In this document: one piece after another, positions 23,790 to 32,367 of the stretch
Layout: every line of letters begins with the position of its first letter
How positions within the stretch are numbered: position 1 is the first letter of the stretch
Notes under the pieces: model-generated
What the model was told of the DNA's origin: nothing
The model's database searches: none
Seen by the model: the letters and a program-made list of their open reading frames with translations, nothing else
Virus record (IMG/VR): IMGVR_UViG_3300022591_000564
Location: 1 to 48,246 of that record
Strand: one strand, 5' to 3'
Length of the DNA: 48,246 nt
From: a virus
Made by a program: the position numbers and the translations under genes

Positions 23790-25685
23790 GTGGCTGACGC
23801 ATATTATCCATTGCCAAACGGCAGCAACGGTCAGGTCCTGACTATCGCTGCCGGCAAGCCGGACTGGGCGGACCCAAGCGGCGGCGCCGGTACAGCTAAC
23901 GGCATTCTGAAAGCCGATGGCAGCGGCAACATTAGCGCTGCCGTGACCGGTACGGATTATCTGGCCCCTGGTGGTGCATTGGGAGCGCCATCGTCTGGCA
24001 ATCTCGCTAATTGTACCGGCCTGAACGCATCGAATATAAGCTCTGGCACGCTCGCGGCTGCCAGGGGCGGCGCTGGCGCCGTTAGTGGTATCATGAAGGC
24101 CAATGGCGCTGGTGTTGTCAGCGCGGCGGTTGCGGGTACGGATTATGCATCGGCAGCAGCGGTGGCACTCGGCACGTGGGAAAGTGACACCACATTCAAC
24201 ACCGGTGCGCGGCTCCTTTTTACTACACAAAATCAAATTATTGAGTTTTACGTGCTAACTGGGCATACGTCGTCCAGTAATCCGTTCGCCGATTTAGCCT
24301 CTGGAAAATTGAGGGTGGTGACGCAGAATATGAAGGCGTCGCACGCATACGTTTATCCATCCGGTTGGAGCGGTCATACTCCTACTGTATTTATCATTGG
24401 CGCTGGTGACGTATCGACATTACTAGATACTACGGATGCGGTGCGGCTTGCCTATATGGTTAAAGCAGGTTCCAGCGGCACAGGGACACGCACGGGCACT
24501 TATTATGTCTCGCCGAGCGGTAATGACGATACCGGCACGGGCACGCGCGCGGCACCATACGCGACAATCCTACAGGCGTTATCACAGTCTAACTGCCTGA
24601 CGGTGCGAATTATCGGCCTAAACGCTAAACCGTCTACAGCTAATATCTTGAAAGGATTGGGTACTTACGAACAATGTCCAACATTTTCGTGCAATATAAT
24701 TGCGGAGGGCCCTGTCCCTGCGTGGCTGTTTTATTACGACCTCTCCCCCACATTTACGGTAAATGGTTCGCACGCAAACGTTTATCAATGCACCCTACCC
24801 ACGGGTACTTGGACTGTCCCGTTAAATCCGTACATTCTCGATCATAATGGGCTCCCATCGCGCATGCAACAGGTGTCTAGCGTAGCAGAGGTCGCGAACG
24901 GTGTTCCTGGGCTGACGTATTACAACGATGGCGCCACGACGAATAATACGATATATGTGTGCGCAAATTCAACGCCAGTTATCGGGACGGATATACTGGT
25001 ATCGCTAATTAATTGGTATAACGCGTGGCAAGTAACGGCTAATAATAACACAGCAAATACAATATACATCGAAAACACCGCTATGACGACTGGGCATTTT
25101 TCACTCTCTAACACAGGCGGTGTGCTAGTATTCAATAATTGTGCATTCCTCGGCGGATCCGGCTATCCAGGAGGCGGCGGCGCGGTTGACGGCGGATTTA
25201 ACGGCCAAGCCAGTGTCGTAATCGCACATAGCAAAATCGCGCATAGATATTGGGACGGCATCGACTATCAGCAGACAAATACGCCTAGCATATCTATGAA
25301 TGTGCTAGAAATTTACAATGAAATATATGATGTTGGGTGGGGTGATACTACATCTAACCAGTCCTCATCAGCGCACACCGGAGTTAATATCTTGCGCATT
25401 GGCGGTCAGCACGAGTGCGCTTCCCAAAATTCCATACTTGATGTTGGCGATCATTGGTCCATAAATATTGGCGTAAAAATTAAGGGCGGGTTTATCCCCG
25501 CAAGCGGCACCATCGCGTGCGCGGGCAGTAGAACAATGTACAACGTTGTTTGTACGATAGGCGCGGTTGGTCCAAGTGGGCACTACCGGAATGACAGTAC
25601 TTCACCGATGGTAATTGACTGCCAGCTGACGGGTGTCGTTACATCTGGTCCAGGGGTTGTGACATTACCGGAAGCTGGGCTCTAG
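23790..25685 (+). CDS. Tail fibre or receptor-binding protein with beta-helix domain
   Basis: Residues 1-130 are collagen-free fibre repeats (NGILKADGSGNISAAVTGTDY, GIMKANGAGVVSAAVAGTDY, each cut here to the matching halves GNISAAVTGTDY and GVVSAAVAGTDY). From about residue 237 TYYVSPSGNDDTGTGTRAAPYATI is the usual entry of a right-handed parallel beta-helix (DUF1565/pectate-lyase-like). The rest is Asn/Thr/Ser-rich with repeated beta turns. The second half of the gene is noticeably AT-richer than its neighbours, suggesting horizontal exchange, as expected for receptor-binding modules. It is encoded among head genes, away from the tail fibre at 43647. Confidence 0.75.
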   Translation: MADAYYPLPNGSNGQVLTIAAGKPDWADPSGGAGTANGILKADGSGNISAAVTGTDYLAPGGALGAPSSGNLANCTGLNASNISSGTLAAARGGAGAVSGIMKANGAGVVSAAVAGTDYASAAAVALGTWESDTTFNTGARLLFTTQNQIIEFYVLTGHTSSSNPFADLASGKLRVVTQNMKASHAYVYPSGWSGHTPTVFIIGAGDVSTLLDTTDAVRLAYMVKAGSSGTGTRTGTYYVSPSGNDDTGTGTRAAPYATILQALSQSNCLTVRIIGLNAKPSTANILKGLGTYEQCPTFSCNIIAEGPVPAWLFYYDLSPTFTVNGSHANVYQCTLPTGTWTVPLNPYILDHNGLPSRMQQVSSVAEVANGVPGLTYYNDGATTNNTIYVCANSTPVIGTDILVSLINWYNAWQVTANNNTANTIYIENTAMTTGHFSLSNTGGVLVFNNCAFLGGSGYPGGGGAVDGGFNGQASVVIAHSKIAHRYWDGIDYQQTNTPSISMNVLEIYNEIYDVGWGDTTSNQSSSAHTGVNILRIGGQHECASQNSILDVGDHWSINIGVKIKGGFIPASGTIACAGSRTMYNVVCTIGAVGPSGHYRNDSTSPMVIDCQLTGVVTSGPGVVTLPEAGL

Positions 25686-25740
25686 AAGCGTTGAAGACTA
25701 AATAATTTAACAATTATGAGAACGCTGAATAGGACATAGC

Positions 25741-26115
25741 ATGGCGCAGGGATGGATGGATTTGGCCTGGCACGAGCAGGGCCAGCACGAGATCGGGGGC
25801 CAGCAGGCTAACCCGGTCGAGTTGTCAAGCGGAAAGAAAGTGGCGGTTGATACCCGTGGCCCGCAAGACATGCAGAATATTTCCGCTCTGGCGCAGATGG
25901 CCAGAGCGCGAATAAACGCGTCAGATCAGACTCAGATCTATTTTCGCGGCGCTGATAATATAACGCATACACTTACGCCACTGGAAATGACAGCGCTAGA
26001 GAATGGCGTTGGCGCCTTCACTCAGAAGATTTATGCGTGCGCCTGGGCGCTTAAAGACCGGATGCCAGAGATGATGGACATCTCTGACGAAAAGTATTGG
26101 AAGCAGGTTTCCTAA
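25741..26115 (+). CDS. DUF4376-like protein, 124 aa
   Basis: Contains SSGKKVAVDTRGPQDMQNIS, then QIYFRGADNITHTLTPLEMTAL cut to the core IYFRGADNITHTLTP, and the helix VGAFTQKIYACAWALKDR. This is the DUF4376 pattern seen in small proteins encoded after phage fibre genes, perhaps fibre chaperones. Starts with ATG after a 55-base gap with no other feature. Confidence 0.7.
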   Translation: MAQGWMDLAWHEQGQHEIGGQQANPVELSSGKKVAVDTRGPQDMQNISALAQMARARINASDQTQIYFRGADNITHTLTPLEMTALENGVGAFTQKIYACAWALKDRMPEMMDISDEKYWKQVS

Positions 26116-26117
26116 AC

Positions 26118-26241
26118 TTTTGGCCGCAGCGTTTCGTCAAGATCGGCCGCCGCGAAGTGCGGGCTGGGCTTTCTGCCTATAACATTCTGATTCTAGACCG
26201 CATTCTCTGACAGCCGTTACAGGCGAAACGGCGCAGCCCAA
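26118..26241 (+). ncRNA. Structured intergenic element, copy 5
   Basis: Starts 2 bases after the stop at 26115. CGTTTCG (about 26130-26136) pairs with CGAAACG (about 26223-26229), flanked by TTGG and CCAA arms. AGTGCGG pairs with CCGCATT over 7 bp. It ends about 27 bases before the next ATG. Confidence 0.75.
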
Positions 26242-26267
26242 CTCGCCAAGTCACAAGGACAATTCCA

Positions 26268-26684
26268 ATGACACTACAATACAGCGTTACGGTTCGCAAT
26301 GCGCAGCTTGACGTATGGGAAACAACTATAAGCACAGCCCCACTTCTTAGGCTGTATTCCGGTACAGTTCCCGCGAATTGTGCGGCATCGGAGACAGGCA
26401 CTCTCCTATGCGAGATTACGCTTCCATCGGATTGGATGGCGAACGCTTCTAGCGGGTCTAAAGCAAAATCTGGCACATGGAGCGGGACCGGGGCGGTTGG
26501 CGCTGGAACGGGCACCGTTGCCACCCATTACCGCATCTATGACTCAGGCGGCACAACTTGTCATGAACAAGGAAGCGTCACAGTCACAGGAAGCGGTGGC
26601 GATATGACACTTGATAATACATCCATAGCATCCGGTCAAACGGTTACGATTTCGACGTTCACTAGGACGGCTGGAAACGCCTGA
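26268..26684 (+). CDS. Conserved phage surface-type protein, 138 aa
   Basis: Contains STAPLLRLYSGTVPANCAAS, TLPSDWMANASSG, a Gly/Thr beta stretch, HYRIYDSGGTTCHEQGSVTV and DMTLDNTSIASGQTVTI. This set of phrases is shared by a widespread beta-sandwich phage protein of unknown role, usually near fibre genes. Its stop overlaps the next start (TGATG). Confidence 0.75.
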   Translation: MTLQYSVTVRNAQLDVWETTISTAPLLRLYSGTVPANCAASETGTLLCEITLPSDWMANASSGSKAKSGTWSGTGAVGAGTGTVATHYRIYDSGGTTCHEQGSVTVTGSGGDMTLDNTSIASGQTVTISTFTRTAGNA

Positions 26685-27346
26685 TGGCAACCGTTTTCTA
26701 CGACCGCGTGAAGGACACCTTCACGACCACGGGCACAGGCACGCTCACGGTCGCGAATTCGGCTCCCACGGGATACCAGCCCACGTCCACCGTGGGCAAC
26801 GGCAATAGTAGCTATTTCGTCGCTTACGATAGCACTGGCGCGAATTGGGAGGCGTTCGCGGGCACCTATACGGCGTCCGGTACGGTCCTATCCCGTGACA
26901 CAATCCTGGCATCCTCGAATGGGGGCGCGGCGGTCAGCTGGGCGGCGGGCACGAAAACGCTCGAACTGGACTTCCCGGCCGCGCGGATAACCGCATGCAT
27001 CAAAGCCGACCGGGCGGCCAATCTCACGGCTGGCTACACGGCCACGGTCTACACCGGCATCGGTACGATCACAAGCGGCACCGTTACACCAGATCCGGCC
27101 AATGGGCAATTCCAAAGCTATACCGCGAATGGGGCTCATACGCTCGCGCCGCCATCCGTGGCATCGGGCGCAATTACCCTAATCCATATGATCGTGACCA
27201 ACGGAGCGTCGGCCGGAGCGATCACCACGAGCGGATTCACCGTAGTAGAGGGCGATACCTACGCGACCACGAATGCGGCTGTCTGGGAACTCGATATCTA
27301 CGCCGAGCATACCTATTCCCGGCTGTCGATCAGGGGGCCGCGCTGA
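26684..27346 (+). CDS. Conserved phage fibre-associated protein, 220 aa
   Basis: VFYDRVKDTFTTTGTGTLTV, SYFVAYDSTGANWEAFAGTYT (core ANWEAFAGTYTASGTVLSRDT) and SWAAGTKTLELDFPAA match the common phage protein with the VRDRV-ET-TTTGTGTLTL start, typically placed in the fibre region. Beta-rich. It overlaps both neighbours by TGATG. Confidence 0.75.
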   Translation: MATVFYDRVKDTFTTTGTGTLTVANSAPTGYQPTSTVGNGNSSYFVAYDSTGANWEAFAGTYTASGTVLSRDTILASSNGGAAVSWAAGTKTLELDFPAARITACIKADRAANLTAGYTATVYTGIGTITSGTVTPDPANGQFQSYTANGAHTLAPPSVASGAITLIHMIVTNGASAGAITTSGFTVVEGDTYATTNAAVWELDIYAEHTYSRLSIRGPR

Positions 27347-28497
27347 TGCTGATACCGCTGCCCCTAAAAAAGGCCGCTGCCGCTCCGGCAGGATGGGTGC
27401 GTCCTTCCGACTGGCCCGCAATGCCAGCGTCAGTTGCGAACGAAATCGATATCCTGGCTGCCGTTTACGACAACGGTAGCAATTATTGCGCGGTCAATGT
27501 CACTGTTTCCTCGGGAACATACACTGTCGATTGGGGCGATGGCACTGCACCGCGGACCTATACCAGCGCCGCTACGGCCAACTACCAATATTCCTATTCC
27601 GCCAGCGGTCTCGGCGCACTTACTGCTGAAGGCTACAAAACCGCGATTGTTAAAATCACCCCCACGACAGGCGGAGCAAACATTACCGCGCTGAACCTGA
27701 ATGTGCGTAATTCGGCGATATCCGTTGCAGCTGCAAGCCCATGGCTTGATTTGCAGATTACCGCAGCGTCTCTGACTTCGCTAATTGTTTCAGGAAGCAC
27801 GGGCAAATCGGAACTGCTTCAGCGTTCTGCCGCGCTAGCTATCGGGGCAGTGACATCTTTGTCGTACTGCTTCTCCTCCTGCTACGCACTTCAATCGGTC
27901 ACATGGCCAGCGGGATCACTCTCCGCAGTGACAGATTTGTCGTCCTGCTTCTCCTACTGCTACGCACTTCAATCGGTCACATGGCCCTCCCCACCGGCCC
28001 CCGCGACGGTTACATTTACTAACGGCTCCGCACTGATTGGGTGGACGGCTCACGGTCTTAAGGCAGGCATGGCGGTTGTTTTCTCGACCACCGGTTCGCT
28101 CCCCACGAATTTCACGGCGGGCACGATTTACTACGTGATCGCCACGGGATTGACGGCGAATGTGTTCGAGGTATCCGCCACGAACGGCGGCGGTGCCATC
28201 ACGGCGGGGAGCGCGGGGAGCGGCACGCAAAGCTGCGCTAGGGTGCCGTTGGGAGCAGTGACTGCGGTCTCGTCGCTATTCGCCTCATGCCCGTCGCTCG
28301 CGCGAATAGACAATTGCGCATTGTGGGTCACGTTTACTGTCGCAAGTTGCAATCTGAGCGGTACGAATCTCGATGCGATCTACACCGCGCTCCCAACGAC
28401 CTCCGGCAAGATGATTACGGTAACTGGTAACGTGGGAACCGCGACAGACACACCATCGATTGCCACCGGCAAGGGGTGGAGCGTCACAGGGAGTTAG
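27346..28497 (+). CDS. Leucine-rich-repeat (BspA-like) surface protein with inserted domain
   Basis: Start ATG 27346 overlaps the upstream stop; the longer frame from 26995 is antisense-like shadow of the previous gene. Residues 35-110 look like a PKD-type beta domain (TVSSGTYTVDWGDGTAPRTY). Residues 160-215 are BspA-type repeats (SLSYCFSSCYALQSVTWP, then LSSCFSYCYALQSVTWP), encoded by near-identical DNA about 78 bp apart. The LRR is interrupted by a roughly 75-residue module (TFTNGSALIGWTAHGLKAG to YYVIATGL to GGGAITAGSAGSGTQ) and resumes at AVTAVSSLFASCPSLARID. Probably displayed on the virion or its fibres. Confidence 0.65.
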   Translation: MLIPLPLKKAAAAPAGWVRPSDWPAMPASVANEIDILAAVYDNGSNYCAVNVTVSSGTYTVDWGDGTAPRTYTSAATANYQYSYSASGLGALTAEGYKTAIVKITPTTGGANITALNLNVRNSAISVAAASPWLDLQITAASLTSLIVSGSTGKSELLQRSAALAIGAVTSLSYCFSSCYALQSVTWPAGSLSAVTDLSSCFSYCYALQSVTWPSPPAPATVTFTNGSALIGWTAHGLKAGMAVVFSTTGSLPTNFTAGTIYYVIATGLTANVFEVSATNGGGAITAGSAGSGTQSCARVPLGAVTAVSSLFASCPSLARIDNCALWVTFTVASCNLSGTNLDAIYTALPTTSGKMITVTGNVGTATDTPSIATGKGWSVTGS

Positions 28498-28545
28498 CGC
28501 TTAGCGTCCGGTCCTGCAAACCAACTAAACTCAAGGAGACCCACA

Positions 28546-28944
28546 ATGGGCGATTTCTACAAAAAAGATGGCAACGACCTCCTCGTGGCGGGTGGCAGCA
28601 TCGATGCGCCTTCCGGGCAGTATCTCGCGGCCAGCCACGACCAATACACGTATCCCACTCCTGAAGGCTGGTGCTATTTCGACAACGACACGCTCGCAAA
28701 CCTCTATTTCGGAGGTGTTCCCGCATCCGTGACGAATGCGCAGTTAAGACGGGCGCTTCTCGCGCAGAACCTTCTCGACCAGGTAGACGCCGCGATTCAG
28801 CAGATTGGCGGGGACGCTCTGATCCAGTGGGAATATGGCAATCCATTCATGCGCTTCGATCCACTCGTGGTGCAGATGGGCGGTGCGCTGGGCAAGACGG
28901 AAGCGGATATTGACGCGCTGTTCAAGGCGGCTGCGGCTCTTTAA
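28546..28944 (+). CDS. Conserved phage protein, 132 aa
   Basis: The C-terminal 60 residues (LRRALLAQNLLDQVDAAIQQ, ALIQWEYGNPFMRFDPLV, LGKTEADIDALFKAA) match a small helical protein family encoded near phage fibre genes (L-x-QV-x-A-x-I to WEYA to DALF pattern). Function unknown. AAGGAGACCC ribosome-binding site precedes the ATG. Confidence 0.75.
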   Translation: MGDFYKKDGNDLLVAGGSIDAPSGQYLAASHDQYTYPTPEGWCYFDNDTLANLYFGGVPASVTNAQLRRALLAQNLLDQVDAAIQQIGGDALIQWEYGNPFMRFDPLVVQMGGALGKTEADIDALFKAAAAL

Positions 28945-28955
28945 TCTTCCGTTGC

Positions 28956-29084
28956 TTTGGGCCGCATCGTTTCGCCCCGCTCGGCCATTGCGAAGTGCCG
29001 TCTTGAACCTGCGTACTTCATGAAGGCGAACGGTCACAGCCCGCACTTCGCACCGTTCAAACTGGGCAGAACGTTGCGGCCCAA
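28956..29084 (+). ncRNA. Structured intergenic element, copy 6
   Basis: Outer TTGGGCCGCA with TGCGGCCCAA is a perfect 10-bp stem, extended by CGTT with AACG. GCGAAGTGC and GCACTTCGC are exact 9-base complements, and GAACGGT can pair with ACCGTTC around the second arm. Between the gene ending at 28944 and the repeat protein at 29111. Confidence 0.8.
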
Positions 29085-29110
29085 TAGCGGCGGGAAGGGC
29101 CACAACTAAA

Positions 29111-30568
29111 ATGGCGATTTCTGATAGAGGCATATCGGTTGCCGGTATACTGGCGACTACTGCTAGCGGCACTGGTGTTTCTGGCGTATCGTCCATCACT
29201 CAAGCTGGAGATAGTGCTGCCGGTACGGGCACCATATCGATAGCTGTTTCCTCCTCTGCATCGCAAGCCGCCAATAGCAATTCGGGGGCCGGTTCGGTCG
29301 CCATTGCGGGCGCTTCTAGCGTTTCCCAGTATGGGGATACTGGCACTGCGACAGGGACGACGCTAAGCACGATTTCTGGTGCATCGAGCGTAACGCAGGC
29401 GTCAGACACAGCGGCTGCGGCCGGAAGCGTTAGCATATCGGCTTCGTCATCGTCGTCTCAAACTGCAAACAGCGCGTCTGCTGCGGGGCAAGCGTCGATT
29501 GCTGCGGCATCAGTTGCGGCTCAGGCTGCCCAATCCGCTTCTGGTACTGGTTCGGGTTCGATTGCCGCAGTATCGGCCAAGACACAGGCAGCAGATAGTG
29601 TAAGCGGCGCTGGCGCGGTTGCAATCGCGGCTAGTTCATCGGCTTCGCAATCTTCGCAATCCGCGAGCGGGTCTGGAGCGCTTTCGGTCTCTGCATTTAG
29701 TTCTACCGCACGAGCTGGCGATAGCATATCAGCCTCTGGCTTGGTTGTCACTCACGCAGTTTCAGGTAGTACTCAGACTGCTCAAAGCGGCGCATCTTCC
29801 GCCACCGTTTCGATTGCAGGACAGAGTAGCGTTACACAAGATGCGGAGACTGTAGTCGCCACGGGAACTGTATCGGTTCCCGGTACTGCAATAGGTACAT
29901 CATCTTCTGTCCAAGCCTCGGATGCTGTATCTTCGGCAGGAAGCGTTAGCGTTTCAGCTTCGGCCTCATCGTCGCAAGCTGCCAATACCAGCAATGTTGC
30001 TGGACAAGTGCCGATTGCGGCAGTCTCGTCCAAGGCACAAGCTGCTAACAGCATCAGTAGCGCAGGTACGGTTGCAATTGCGGTTGTTTCGGGAACCTCG
30101 CAGGTATCGCAATCGGCGAGCGGGGCCGGGACGGTCTCGGTTGCGGCATCTGGCCTTGTCACACAGGCGTCCAATAACGGTTCTGCAACTGGCACAATTG
30201 CCATTTATGCCGCGTCCACCTCTGCTCAGGCAAGTCAAAGTAACGCGTCATCCGCCGTAATTGCGATCACCGGACAGAGCAGTACTTCGCAGGCTACAGA
30301 GACTGGAACTGCTACAGGAACGGTCTCGAATCCGGCATCCATAACCGGAGCATCTTCTGTCGTCCAAGCAAACGATATTGGATCGGCATCCTGCAAAATT
30401 TTGAGTTTCGCCATATCTACGGCAACTCAGGATTCCAATTCAGGACGGGCTACCGGACAGACTACGCCATCCTCCAGCGTGGTTTCGCCCCGGTTCATTG
30501 CTACGCCAGCACGCCGGAACTTTACAGCAACCCCGCCAGCGAGGGCAAACCGTGTCGCGAGCGCCTGA
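29111..30568 (+). CDS. Ser/Ala-rich repeat structural protein, 485 aa
   Basis: Residues 20-450 are built from about twenty degenerate repeats of about 20 residues with pattern GSVSIAASSSASQAANSASG. Low-complexity beta-solenoid-like repeats of this kind form fibrous virion proteins. The C-terminus (SPRFIATPARRNFTATPPAR) is the basic tail that in related phages precedes the adaptor gene. The stop overlaps the start of the next gene by 17 bases. Confidence 0.7.
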   Translation: MAISDRGISVAGILATTASGTGVSGVSSITQAGDSAAGTGTISIAVSSSASQAANSNSGAGSVAIAGASSVSQYGDTGTATGTTLSTISGASSVTQASDTAAAAGSVSISASSSSSQTANSASAAGQASIAAASVAAQAAQSASGTGSGSIAAVSAKTQAADSVSGAGAVAIAASSSASQSSQSASGSGALSVSAFSSTARAGDSISASGLVVTHAVSGSTQTAQSGASSATVSIAGQSSVTQDAETVVATGTVSVPGTAIGTSSSVQASDAVSSAGSVSVSASASSSQAANTSNVAGQVPIAAVSSKAQAANSISSAGTVAIAVVSGTSQVSQSASGAGTVSVAASGLVTQASNNGSATGTIAIYAASTSAQASQSNASSAVIAITGQSSTSQATETGTATGTVSNPASITGASSVVQANDIGSASCKILSFAISTATQDSNSGRATGQTTPSSSVVSPRFIATPARRNFTATPPARANRVASA

Positions 30569-30884
30569 CCTTTCGCCGATCACAGCCGGAGAGCGGCTTT
30601 TTGTGACGTTCGATTTTGCGCCTGATTTAGCTTCCGCAGAAACGCTAACGGCGGTTAGTCCGGTTGTATGCTCGCTTATTCTCGGCACAGATGCGGATGC
30701 GGATACGCGGGTCATAGGAGATGCATCCATCGCGATATCGCCGGGCACGCGCGTTGCAGATTGTGCAGTCCGCCAGCTTATCGGCGATATGATCGCGGGG
30801 GCACGTTACAAACTCCTATGCACGGCGGAGACGAGCGGCGGTCAAACGCCGATTGTCGAAGTCTGCATCGACTGCAACAGCTAG
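30552..30884 (+). CDS. Phage adaptor-like protein, 110 aa
   Basis: GTG 30552 is chosen over the longer frame from 30498 because the residues from SRAPDLSPITAGERLFVTFDFA onward (core ITAGERLFVTFDFA) match the conserved beginning of small proteins next to DUF4054 genes. It overlaps the end of the repeat protein. Beta-rich; ends VEVCIDCNS. Likely virion component between fibre and connector genes. Confidence 0.65.
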   Translation: MSRAPDLSPITAGERLFVTFDFAPDLASAETLTAVSPVVCSLILGTDADADTRVIGDASIAISPGTRVADCAVRQLIGDMIAGARYKLLCTAETSGGQTPIVEVCIDCNS

Positions 30885-30893
30885 GCGGCGGTT

Positions 30894-31340
30894 ATGGGCG
30901 CGATTGCCACATTTTCATACGATTGGTTCAATGCACTTTACCCGGAATTCTCCAATCTCACCGAAGTGCAGGCCAATTCCTACTGGAAAAAAGGGGCCGT
31001 CCTCTACTGGCGGAACGATGGGCGCGGCCCAGTCCAGGACGCAGATCAGCAAGCCTTGATCCTCATGGACCTTGCGGCACATCTGGCTTTCCTATCCGTG
31101 GGAACGGCAAATGGCCCCTCAGCGGCCTCCCAGGGGCTTGTAGGGCGTGTTTCTAGCGCGAGCCAGGGAAGCGTTTCTTTGAGCACTGATGCGGCTGGAG
31201 CACCTGGAAGCGCAAGTTGGTTCCTTACTTCGCCATATGGCTACAGTTTTTGGCAGGCTACGCTGCCTTTCAGGCTTGGCGGACATTACCGGCCTGGGCC
31301 TCAGAGGTACTTTGGAGTTGGATATCCGGGATTGCGCTGA
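30894..31340 (+). CDS. DUF4054 head-completion protein
   Basis: Shows the DUF4054 order: YDWFNALYPEFSNLTEVQAN, DADQQALILMDLAAHLAFLS, GRVSSASQGSVSL and FLTSPYGYSFWQAT. DUF4054 proteins are head-tail connector subunits found after DUF2184 capsids. 148 aa, usual length. The stop TGA is immediately followed by a structured intergenic element. Confidence 0.85.
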   Translation: MGAIATFSYDWFNALYPEFSNLTEVQANSYWKKGAVLYWRNDGRGPVQDADQQALILMDLAAHLAFLSVGTANGPSAASQGLVGRVSSASQGSVSLSTDAAGAPGSASWFLTSPYGYSFWQATLPFRLGGHYRPGPQRYFGVGYPGLR

Positions 31341-31459
31341 ATTTGGGCCGCGACGTTTCGCCAAGTTCCACCGCCGCGAAGTGCTGGCTTGGAACTGAAT
31401 TCCGGTCATAGCCCGCACTCTCTGCGGGTTGAACTGGCCGAGACGATGCGGCCCAAAAT
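31341..31459 (+). ncRNA. Structured intergenic element, copy 7 (clearest pseudoknot)
   Basis: Begins at the base after the stop. Outer ATTTGGGCCGC pairs with GCGGCCCAAAAT (31448-31459). AGTTCCA (31364-31370) pairs with TGGAACT (31390-31396). AGTGCTGGCT (31380-31389), inside that hairpin loop, pairs with AGCCCGCACT (31410-31419) downstream, giving an H-type pseudoknot with directly abutting stems. Ends 19 bases before the next ATG. Confidence 0.85.
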
Positions 31460-31478
31460 CTTCTAAAGCAGGTGCAAA

Positions 31479-31979
31479 ATGGCTGTGTTTTCCGGGGGAG
31501 AGGCTTTCGAATCCAAGCTTAAACAGCTATCGGAGAATATCAAGAAAGCCGCGTCATTAAAGGTCGGGATCATGTCTGATGCGACTTATCCGGATGGGAC
31601 TATGGTTGCGGCCGTGGCCGCTTTTAACGAATTCGGTACGACACGGAAGAAAACCGATGCAAAGGGGAATGTTGTCTTGGTTCAGCATTCGCCACCTAGG
31701 CCGTTCCTAAGGGGCTGTATCGCGGAGCACTCTCCAGAATGGCCCGGTCAAATCGCGCGAGTCCTTGAAGCGACCAACTATGATACGGCCGCTACGCTTG
31801 AAATGATTGGTGAGTTGATCGAGGGACAAGTCAAGATGTCGATTAGAAACTTCACTGACCCTCCAAACGCTCCATCGACGATTGCAGCTAAGGGGCATGA
31901 TAAAGTGCTTGTGGAGAGCGGATTGATGCTCCGATCAATTACACACTTAGTTGACGATGGCGAAAGTTCCGGCGCATGA
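31479..31979 (+). CDS. Head-tail joining protein (HK97 gp10-like)
   Basis: SLKVGIMSDATYPDGTMVAAVAAFNEFGTT (core VAAVAAFNEFGTT), PPRPFLRGCIAEHSPEW and DPPNAPSTIAAKGHDKVLVESGLML (core NAPSTIAAKG, VESGLMLRSI) are the hallmark phrases of tail-completion or neck proteins of this class. 166 aa. The stop overlaps the next ATG (ATGA). Confidence 0.8.
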   Translation: MAVFSGGEAFESKLKQLSENIKKAASLKVGIMSDATYPDGTMVAAVAAFNEFGTTRKKTDAKGNVVLVQHSPPRPFLRGCIAEHSPEWPGQIARVLEATNYDTAATLEMIGELIEGQVKMSIRNFTDPPNAPSTIAAKGHDKVLVESGLMLRSITHLVDDGESSGA

Positions 31980-32359
31980 ATCTCTTCGGAATAGTCTCCG
32001 CCGCAACTTCTGTTGTCAACGCGCGCGAAAACATAACGGTTTATCCGTCAATCGGTTATACGATTAATGCTGATTTCTCACGGACGCCGAATACGGGTCA
32101 GCCTGTAACGATGTTAGCGAGTGTCCAGGCTATGGAGCAAAACGATATCTATATGGCGCAAGGGCTTGATCTTCAGAAAGAGACATGCACCGCGTATCTG
32201 CCAGGAACGTGGCATGGGGCGGTGCGCGCCGATAGCAAGGGCGGCGATTTGGTGGTGCGCGCCGATGGAACGCGCTGGCTCGTGACGATGATATTTGAAA
32301 ATTGGGGCAACGACTCAGGATGGACCAAGGTCGCGCTCACTCGCCAACTTAATACATAA
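31976..32359 (+). CDS. Connector-region protein, 127 aa
   Basis: Coupled to the gp10-like gene by ATGA. Small beta-rich protein (VTMLASVQAMEQNDIYMAQG, GTRWLVTMIFENWG, TKVALTRQL). In related myophages the gene at this position encodes a collar or neck component; I infer the role from position and from these phrases. Confidence 0.65.
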   Translation: MNLFGIVSAATSVVNARENITVYPSIGYTINADFSRTPNTGQPVTMLASVQAMEQNDIYMAQGLDLQKETCTAYLPGTWHGAVRADSKGGDLVVRADGTRWLVTMIFENWGNDSGWTKVALTRQLNT

Positions 32360-32367
32360 TAGTCACA

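Noticed and set aside
26995-27345. N-terminal extension of the leucine-rich repeat gene
   Set aside because: It overlaps the 26684-27346 gene in another frame and is Arg/His-rich; the TGATG overlap gives a better start at 27346.
27860-27990. Diversity-generating retroelement target
   Set aside because: Repeated segments differ little and show no adenine-specific variation; no reverse transcriptase or template repeat is present.
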